Assembly: GCA_018260375.1 (NCBI GenBank)
Contig: JAGLBF010000019.1
Span: 1 to 25,210, forward strand
Direction: 5' to 3'
DNA: 25,210 nt
Source: Deinococcus sp.
GTDB taxonomy: Bacteria > Deinococcota > Deinococci > Deinococcales > Deinococcaceae
Shown here one piece after another: positions 20,069-25,210 of this stretch. Numbering within the stretch: the stretch's first letter is position 1; every line of letters begins with the position of its first letter. A program made the position numbers and the translations under genes. The notes beneath the pieces are model-generated. The model saw only the letters and a program-made list of their open reading frames with translations. It was not told the DNA's origin and made no database searches.

Positions 20069-20887
20069 CTAGCTTTTGCCCGCTTCCTCCAAATGCGCCA
20101 GGGCGTGACGTGCGCGGCGACTTTTGACCTCTAGCTGATGGTCAAATTCGTAGGGTTCATTCATCAAAAACCAGTAGATGTCGTGCAAATAGGTGTGGGC
20201 CAGGTACGCACGAAAGCGGCGGCGCGAGGCGAGGTCGTCAGGAACCACCTGCAAGGCCGCGTCTATGCTTTCCTGGCGCGGTAACAGGTCAAGCGTACCT
20301 GTTTTGAGCAGGGCCAGATCACGCATGGGGTCATCCCAGTCAGCTTTTGTCCAGTCAATAATCAGCACGTCACTACTGGGAGCGATGAGGATATTGTCCT
20401 GCCACAAGTCCAGGTGACAAAACGAAGCTTGGGCCGCCAAATAGCCCGCCGCCAGTGGCCCTTCTATCGCTTCAAAAAGGTCATCCAGGGCGTAGGCTGC
20501 CAGCCCACTGCGAAAGCGCTTAAGGCGTTCGCGCAGCGGCTGCAAGTTGACCAGCCCGCGCTCGTCGGCGTGCAGATGTTCCAAAATCTGTTTGATGCGT
20601 GGCAACGCCCGCCAGACATCATGGCGGGTGAGGGGATGACCTTCAAAGCGGCGCGTGACCAGTACCTCTACCCCGTCGGCCTCGTGCGTAGCGATTACCC
20701 ACTGAGCCATCCCCGCGCGCCGCATGTTAGCGGCTTCTATGCGGTGCTCGCCCAGTTGGTCACGGTACACTTTGACGACCAGTTGGCCCGCCGCGTCAGT
20801 GTATACGCGGCTTTGCATCCCTGAATCAAGTGGAGTCAGGGGGCCATAGAGTTGCTCTAGGGTAGGAAAAAGGGGGCCACTGGGCAT
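20069..20887 (-). CDS. Aminoglycoside phosphotransferase-fold kinase (APH family)
   Basis: A 272-residue small-molecule kinase of the APH/choline kinase fold. Residues about 18-40 hold the nucleotide loop and a VVKVY strand with likely Lys39. The catalytic loop is CHLDLWQDNILI (His158, Asp160, Asn165) and the metal-binding segment is IIDWTKADWDDP (Asp178). These are the standard motifs; substrate-binding residues are not diagnostic. Many chromosomal APH-fold proteins phosphorylate sugars, choline-like alcohols or other metabolites, so resistance to aminoglycosides should not be assumed. A TATGAT -10 box lies 8 nt before the ATG at 20887. Neighbours give no clear pathway. Confidence 0.88.
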   Translation of the reverse strand: MPSGPLFPTLEQLYGPLTPLDSGMQSRVYTDAAGQLVVKVYRDQLGEHRIEAANMRRAGMAQWVIATHEADGVEVLVTRRFEGHPLTRHDVWRALPRIKQILEHLHADERGLVNLQPLRERLKRFRSGLAAYALDDLFEAIEGPLAAGYLAAQASFCHLDLWQDNILIAPSSDVLIIDWTKADWDDPMRDLALLKTGTLDLLPRQESIDAALQVVPDDLASRRRFRAYLAHTYLHDIYWFLMNEPYEFDHQLEVKSRRARHALAHLEEAGKS

Positions 20888-20895
20888 TGCTAAAC

Positions 20896-20901
20896 ATCAT
20901 A
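20896..20901 (-). promoter_or_regulatory. -10 box for leaderless APH-family mRNA
   Basis: On the minus strand TATGAT ends 8 nt before the ATG at 20887. Confidence 0.6.
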
Positions 20902-20951
20902 CCGCGCCTGCTAGGAGAAGATGCAGGGCTAGGCTCAGTGTGGGTGGGCTC

Positions 20952-21081
20952 TGATACAGACGGCGCTCCATTCCAGCACAGCCCCAGAGGCACCGCCTGC
21001 GCCCCCGCGAAGTCTGTATTTTTCTTACTCGTCTCCGCTCAGGCTGAATCTGAAATAGCCAGATTCAACCCGAATGCGTAT
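20952..21081 (-). repeat. Intergenic repeat, subfamily II, near full length
   Basis: About 130 bp, read on the minus strand. SL1 (plus strand arms 21043-21052 GCTGAATCTG and 21060-21069 CAGATTCAAC, 7-nt loop) has a sequence different from copies A-C but the same shape. The SL2 ends are TACAGAC and GTCTGTA instead of TACGGAC and GTCCGTA, so both strands of the stem changed together. The core GCAGGCGGTGCCTC and TGTGCTGGAATGGAGC is kept. It lies between the OmpH-like gene and the kinase gene, upstream of the kinase promoter. Confidence 0.88.
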
Positions 21082-21110
21082 GTCCCTCAGCTACTGGCTT
21101 TACCAACAGC

Positions 21111-21611
21111 TTACTTTTTCAGGGCCTTGATCACAGCAGCAGTCAGGTCAGTGTTTTTGGAATCAGCATACACAACCAGGCCACTCGCTGCTTGTTGGCG
21201 GTTCATAACCACTGCGTAACCCTGGGCCTTAGCAGCTTTGGCAACAGCGCTATTGACTACGGCTGACAGCGGTGCAAACGCTTTTTGACGCTGAGCATTG
21301 GCGTTTTTGAGGGCCGACTGATAGTTGTTCTGGGCTTTGACAAAGGCTTGCTTGTCAGCCGCCGTTGCCTTGCCGCTCATCAGTTTGGCTTGCAGGGTTT
21401 TCAGGCCAACAACTTGCTTGCTGAGACTAGCATTGAGCTTTTGCGACAGTTGAACATAGCTGTTACCGCCTGGGCTGGCTTTTATTACTTTTTGCAGGTC
21501 AATAAAACCCACTTTGCCCGCTTTAACAGGAGCAGCCTGTGTGGTCGCCGCGCCCGCCGTCATAAGAAGGGCGGCCAAAACAATAGATTTGAGGTTGATG
21601 GTATTCTTCAT
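21111..21611 (-). CDS. OmpH/Skp-family periplasmic protein (second copy)
   Basis: A 166-residue exported protein. Residues 1-26 are a signal peptide (cleavage likely after TQAA). KVGFIDLQKVIKASPGG starts the OmpH/Skp-like body, which is mostly helical (about 50-125, rich in Lys, Gln and Ala) and returns to a strand, QGYAVVMNRQQAASGLVVYAD. In Gram-negative bacteria Skp traps unfolded outer-membrane proteins; Deinococcus has an outer envelope layer for which a similar chaperone role is plausible but inferred. AGGAG lies 5 nt before the ATG, so this gene has a ribosome-binding site, unlike its upstream paralogue at 21728. A TATACT in the preceding hairpin loop could be its own -10. Confidence 0.88.
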   Translation of the reverse strand: MKNTINLKSIVLAALLMTAGAATTQAAPVKAGKVGFIDLQKVIKASPGGNSYVQLSQKLNASLSKQVVGLKTLQAKLMSGKATAADKQAFVKAQNNYQSALKNANAQRQKAFAPLSAVVNSAVAKAAKAQGYAVVMNRQQAASGLVVYADSKNTDLTAAVIKALKK

Positions 21612-21644
21612 AGGTACTCCTAAACAACAGTAAAGCTGAACGAA

Positions 21645-21682
21645 TATAAAAGGGCAGGGCTGAGTATATCCCAGCCCGCCCC
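21645..21682 (-). terminator. Terminator between the two OmpH-like genes
   Basis: On the minus strand GGGCGGGCTG and CAGCCCTGCCC form a GC-rich hairpin (21652-21681, one mismatch) followed by TTTTATA. It would end the transcript of the upstream copy, 46 nt after its stop. The loop contains TATACT, which may serve the downstream copy as a promoter. Confidence 0.7.
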
Positions 21683-21727
21683 AAAGACTCTATCGATAGT
21701 GCATGATGGATAGATACTACATGATTA

Positions 21728-22234
21728 TTATTTTTTCAGTGACTTGGTGACAGCAGCAGTAATATCGGTGCTGTCGTCAGCGTAGACCACCAGGCCGCTT
21801 TGGGCAGCGGTGGATTTATCCATCACAATGGCGACGCCGTTGGCTTTGGCGGCGGCAGCAATAGCGCCGTCAACGGCCTTTTCAATAGGGGCCGACTTGT
21901 CGGTGATCTGCTTTTGGTAGCTCTGGGCCGCACCCTGCGCGGTTTTGATCAGCTGATTCATTTTCTCTTTGTCAGCGGCGGTAGCGCTCGCTCCCTTGGC
22001 CTGGATCGCCTTAATTTGGTCATCATAGCCCTTGAGCTCGGTGTTGGCTTTGGTCTGTATCGCCACAACAGCGGCATTGTCGGGGTGAGCTTTGAGCACG
22101 TCAGGAACGTTAACAAAAGCTACTTTTTGTGGCGCCGTTTGGGCATGAGGTGCGAGGCTGCCCAGCGCAAAACCACCCGCCAGCAGCGCGGGAACCATCA
22201 GGGTTTGTTTGCTTGTTTTTAGGCTGAATTTCAT
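21728..22234 (-). CDS. OmpH/Skp-family periplasmic protein (first copy)
   Basis: A 168-residue exported protein with a signal peptide (about 1-32, cleavage near HAQTA). It is followed by KVAFVNVPDVLKAHPDN, a helical stretch (about 55-130) and the closing KANGVAIVMDKSTAAQSGLVVYADDSTD. It shares its start, the central helical form and the C-terminal end (SGLVVYAD, then TAAV and K-LKK) with the gene at 21111, so the two are tandem paralogues that have diverged strongly in the middle. A TACTTT -10 box, with TG two bases upstream, lies 6 nt before the ATG, so the message is probably leaderless. Periplasmic chaperone is the best guess. Confidence 0.9.
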   Translation of the reverse strand: MKFSLKTSKQTLMVPALLAGGFALGSLAPHAQTAPQKVAFVNVPDVLKAHPDNAAVVAIQTKANTELKGYDDQIKAIQAKGASATAADKEKMNQLIKTAQGAAQSYQKQITDKSAPIEKAVDGAIAAAAKANGVAIVMDKSTAAQSGLVVYADDSTDITAAVTKSLKK

Positions 22235-22240
22235 ATAGAT

Positions 22241-22246
22241 AAAGTA
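22241..22246 (-). promoter_or_regulatory. Extended -10 box for the first OmpH-like gene
   Basis: On the minus strand TGATACTTT (TGn plus TACTTT) ends 6 nt before the ATG at 22234. Confidence 0.6.
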
Positions 22247-22404
22247 TCACAGGGCTTTTTGAGCAAGATGAAGATTACAGTTGTTGCGCCTGACGCGCTT
22301 CGTTTGGGTACTCAGTGTACTGAATCAAAGACCCGGCAGCGCTGTCTAGGCGCCGAAAAACACATGAGCCCAAGCTGACGCATTGATGGGAAAAGGGCCA
22401 CAGG

Positions 22405-22462
22405 GTCAGCTAACCGCTATTGCGGCTGTGCTGAAACAAAGCGGAGTCCCTACTCAATGCCA
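22405..22462 (+). repeat. Heavily decayed repeat fragment upstream of glgP
   Basis: The run GCGGCTGTGCTGAAACAAAG followed by CGGAGTCCCTA resembles the right end of SL2 (TGTGCTGAAATGGAGCGCAGTCCGTA at 16400-16426). The rest of the 384-bp divergent gap between the OmpH-like gene and glgP has no gene that I can recognise. Confidence 0.4.
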
Positions 22463-22606
22463 GTCTGGCCCACTGTCGTACCAGCTGCATGCCTGACTTG
22501 CTGGCTATTTCATGACGCTTTGGCTGATAGACAGCACTTTTTTGTGGTGCTACCTAGTAAGCACCCCTCTTCTACAGACCCTGCCTCCACGGCTTAGTAA
22601 TTACGG

Positions 22607-22612
22607 TAAGCT
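22607..22612 (+). promoter_or_regulatory. -10 box for leaderless glgP mRNA
   Basis: TAAGCT ends 6 nt before the ATG at 22619. There is no Shine-Dalgarno upstream of this ATG. Confidence 0.5.
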
Positions 22613-22618
22613 GGCTGC

Positions 22619-25156
22619 ATGAATATAATCGGCAAGGTCACGGTGTTACCACGGCTGCCCCAAGCCCTCTCACGATTAGACGAACTGGCGTACAACCTCT
22701 ACTGGGCCTGGACACCCAAAGCGCAAGAACTCTATGAAACGTTAGACGCTGATAATTGGGAGCGCTTCCACCATAACCCCGTGCAGACCTTGCTCGAAAC
22801 CCCTGCCGCACGCCTGGAAGCCCTGAGTCAGGACGGGGACTACCTGGCGCGCTACCACGCTGTACTCGCTGACTTTGACGCGTACATGCAAAAGGGTCAC
22901 TTTGGTACAGGTGACGTGTGGGCTGCTCACCATGCCAGCGATATGAAGCCTGTGGCGTACTTTTCTATGGAGTACGGCTTTCATGAGTCGCTGCCTATCT
23001 ATTCGGGCGGCCTGGGCGTGCTGGCAGGCGACCACTGTAAAAGTGCTTCTGACCTGGGCCTGCCCTTTACGGCGGTGGGCATGCTCTTTCACCAGGGCTA
23101 CTTTCGTCAGCTGTTTAATAAAGACGGCTGGCAAGAAGAAGCCTACGATGAGCTGGACCTGACCAGCTTGCCCGTTCGCCCCGCGCTGACCAAAAACGGC
23201 GATACGGCCCGCGTGAACGTAGAAATTGCCGGGCGCAACATACAGATGCAGGTATGGAGCCTGCTGATAGGCCGCATTCAGGTGCTGCTGCTTGACAGCA
23301 ACGTGCCTGAAAACAGCGAAGATGACCGCAAGCTCACCGCCAGACTCTACAGCGGTAACCAGGAACTCCGCATTCAGCAGTATGTGTTGCTGGGCGTAGG
23401 CGGCATACGGGCGCTGCGTGCGCTAGATATACCGGCCGAGGTGTATCACATGAACGAAGGCCACGCTGCCCTGATGGGTCTGGAGCGCGTGCGCGAGTAT
23501 GTGGCGAGCGGCTTAGATTTCCGCACGGCGCTAGAAGCCACCGCCAGTAGCACCCTCTTTACCACCCACACCCCCGTAGCAGCTGGCAACGACGCCTTTG
23601 CCTATGAGCAGATGGACAGGTACATCGGTGAATGGCCCGCCCGCCTCGCTACCAGCCGTGATGAGCTGTACGCCCTGGCACGGCACGATCAACTGTGGGA
23701 CGGCAGGAAAGTCCCCGCCTTTTCTATGACGGTGTTTGCCCTCAACATGAGCCGCATGGCCAACGGCGTATCCGAATTACACGGTGAAGTATCGCGCAGC
23801 ATGTGGAACTTTTTGTACGAGGGCGCCGACCCCGAAGAAGTCCCTATTGGGCACGTCACCAACGGCGCGCACAACCTGACCTTTCTGGCGCAGCAGTTTC
23901 GTGACCTCTACTCTACGGTGCTGCCCGGCGACTGGATAGAGCGCATAGAAGACCAAACCATGTGGCAGGGGATAAACAACATCCCCGACGCACAACTTTC
24001 GGCCACCCAGCACGAGCTTAAAGAAGAGATGATCAGTTTTGTACGCCGCAACCTACAACAGCAGCTGCGCCGCACGGGGGCAAGTGCCGCTGACGTTGCC
24101 CAGGCGGGCGAGTTGCTAAGCGCTGACGCCCTAACCATCGGCTTTGCGCGCCGCTTTGCCACCTACAAGCGGGCCACCTTGCTCTTCCGTGACCGCAAGC
24201 GCCTGAGCGCCATCGTCAATAACCCCGAGCGGCCTGTGCAGTTTATCTTTGCAGGCAAGGCCCACCCCGCTGACAATCCTGGCAAGGCCTTTATTCAGGA
24301 GATTTACAAGATATCGCGCGATCCAGAATTTCTGGGCAAAGTGGTGATTGTCGAAAACTATGATATGGAAGTGGCCCGCCACCTGGTGCAGGGCGTAGAC
24401 ATCTGGCTCAACAACCCCCGCCGCCCGCTTGAAGCCTCAGGCACCAGTGGCATGAAGGCCAGCTTTAACGGTGCGCCCAACTTTAGCATCCTAGACGGCT
24501 GGTGGCGCGAAGGCTACGACGGCACCAACGGCTGGGCGATTGGTGAGGAGCGCGAGTATACCGACTTGAATATTCAAGATGACGCCGATAGCTTTAGCAT
24601 GTACCAAACGCTAGAAGACGTGATTGTGCCGCTGTACTACGGCAAAGACGCGCACGGCCAAAACCATGGTTGGCTGGGGACGGTCAGACGCACCATCATC
24701 ACTGTAAGCCCCAAATATGCGATGCAGCGCCAGGTTATTGACTACGTGCAAAAGTATTACCTGCCGCTGGCCAGGCGCTCACAACATATTGACAGCAACA
24801 ACTTTGAAAAGGCCCGCAACGTCGCCGCCTGGAAAACCTGGGTGCGCCAGCAGTGGCCCCACGTGCAGCTTGCGGCAACGGCCCAACTGCCCACCACCGT
24901 ACAACCTGGCGAAAAGGTGTCGGTCAGCGCCCACCTCAACCCCGCAGGCATACAGGAAGGCGAGCTGAAGGTAGAAGCGGTGCTTAAGCGCGGCGAGCAG
25001 ACGATTCATGTGCCTTTACAGCCGCAGGGCCAGGGCAACTATCAGGCCGAAATACCTCTCGCCGATTCGGGCTTGTACTCGGTGGGCGTGCGCGTCACCC
25101 CGCAACTGGCTGACCTGAGCAACCCCCTAGAGCTAGGGCTTATCAAGTGGGCCTAA
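22619..25156 (+). CDS. glgP: Alpha-glucan phosphorylase (GT35)
   Basis: Releases glucose-1-phosphate from the ends of glycogen or maltodextrin, using pyridoxal phosphate. The 845 residues belong to the shorter-core bacterial type with an N-terminal DUF3417-like region (about 1-115: LDELAYNLYWAWTPKAQEL, WERFHHNPV). The core includes VAYFSMEYGFHESLPIYSGG and LGVLAGDHCKSASDLG, NEGHAALMGLER, the THTPVAAGND segment and FARRFATYKR. The pyridoxal-phosphate lysine is Lys613 in EASGTSGMKAS. The end, after about residue 740, is a beta-rich C-terminal domain. Thermus and Deinococcus enzymes have this layout. The gene is alone with its own promoter. The stop codon TAA (25154-25156) directly abuts a repeat element, which could have trimmed or supplied the original end of the gene. 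Confidence 0.96.
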   Translation: MNIIGKVTVLPRLPQALSRLDELAYNLYWAWTPKAQELYETLDADNWERFHHNPVQTLLETPAARLEALSQDGDYLARYHAVLADFDAYMQKGHFGTGDVWAAHHASDMKPVAYFSMEYGFHESLPIYSGGLGVLAGDHCKSASDLGLPFTAVGMLFHQGYFRQLFNKDGWQEEAYDELDLTSLPVRPALTKNGDTARVNVEIAGRNIQMQVWSLLIGRIQVLLLDSNVPENSEDDRKLTARLYSGNQELRIQQYVLLGVGGIRALRALDIPAEVYHMNEGHAALMGLERVREYVASGLDFRTALEATASSTLFTTHTPVAAGNDAFAYEQMDRYIGEWPARLATSRDELYALARHDQLWDGRKVPAFSMTVFALNMSRMANGVSELHGEVSRSMWNFLYEGADPEEVPIGHVTNGAHNLTFLAQQFRDLYSTVLPGDWIERIEDQTMWQGINNIPDAQLSATQHELKEEMISFVRRNLQQQLRRTGASAADVAQAGELLSADALTIGFARRFATYKRATLLFRDRKRLSAIVNNPERPVQFIFAGKAHPADNPGKAFIQEIYKISRDPEFLGKVVIVENYDMEVARHLVQGVDIWLNNPRRPLEASGTSGMKASFNGAPNFSILDGWWREGYDGTNGWAIGEEREYTDLNIQDDADSFSMYQTLEDVIVPLYYGKDAHGQNHGWLGTVRRTIITVSPKYAMQRQVIDYVQKYYLPLARRSQHIDSNNFEKARNVAAWKTWVRQQWPHVQLAATAQLPTTVQPGEKVSVSAHLNPAGIQEGELKVEAVLKRGEQTIHVPLQPQGQGNYQAEIPLADSGLYSVGVRVTPQLADLSNPLELGLIKWA

Positions 25157-25210
25157 TACGGACTGCCGCTAAATTCCACCACAGTCGTAAAAGCGCCGCC
25201 TGTGGCTCCA
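25157..25210 (-). repeat. Intergenic repeat at the right window edge (partial)
   Basis: It starts TACGGACTGCC immediately after the glgP stop and continues through TTCCACCACAGTCG and AAAAGCGCCGCCTGTGG, which is the SL2 part of the family read on the minus strand. The rest lies beyond the window. Together with 1-51, it means the window is bounded by two copies in the same orientation. Confidence 0.85.

Noticed and set aside
20069..20887. Aminoglycoside resistance gene
   Set aside because: Only general APH-fold motifs are visible. Chromosomal members have many substrates and nothing nearby indicates a resistance island.

Overview
The window looks like chromosomal DNA of a Deinococcus-type bacterium. 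This is inferred from gene content (Thermus/Deinococcus-style alpha-glucan phosphorylase, OmpH-like pair, stand-alone glucodextranase-C-like protein, TrmB-type regulator), moderately high GC, many small intergenic repeats, and many start codons placed only 5-8 nt after a TANNNT -10 box. That last pattern is the signature of leaderless mRNAs, known to be very common in Deinococcus. The exact species cannot be read from the sequence.

Layout. 1-2282: Rieske ferredoxin (+) and a membrane diguanylate cyclase (-). 2283-4705: a membrane-anchored glucodextranase-C-like protein, a DMT/EamA transporter and a DnaQ-like exonuclease (all +). 4845-5516: TrmB-family regulator (-). 6157-11109: a head-to-head cell-envelope block, with CtpA protease (-) divergent from ftsE-ftsX-envC-like (+); the EnvC-like protein has a degenerate LytM domain. 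11435-13654: rpsP (own RBS and terminator), then khpA-rimM-trmD from its own promoter. 13728-17164: upp, wecA-like and wecB (all -), giving pyrimidine salvage and the first steps of an undecaprenyl-linked surface polysaccharide with ManNAc. 17476-18537: GAF/HD-GYP-like protein (-). 18855-19919: HtrA-like trypsin-PDZ protease (+). 20069-22234: an APH-fold kinase and two OmpH/Skp-like periplasmic proteins (-). 22619-25156: glgP (+), running into a repeat at the window edge.

The most unusual feature is a family of intergenic repeats present in at least a dozen full or decayed copies. Full copies are 139-140 bp, begin TTATACGG, end TCCGTATTA, and contain two predicted hairpins (SL1 and SL2). Different subfamilies keep the hairpins while changing the paired bases. 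The family never enters a recognised gene, occurs in both orientations, and shows local tandem duplications in two decayed copies. It behaves like a non-autonomous small mobile repeat, possibly with an RNA or DNA structural role. No transposase, tRNA, rRNA or CRISPR array is visible in the window.
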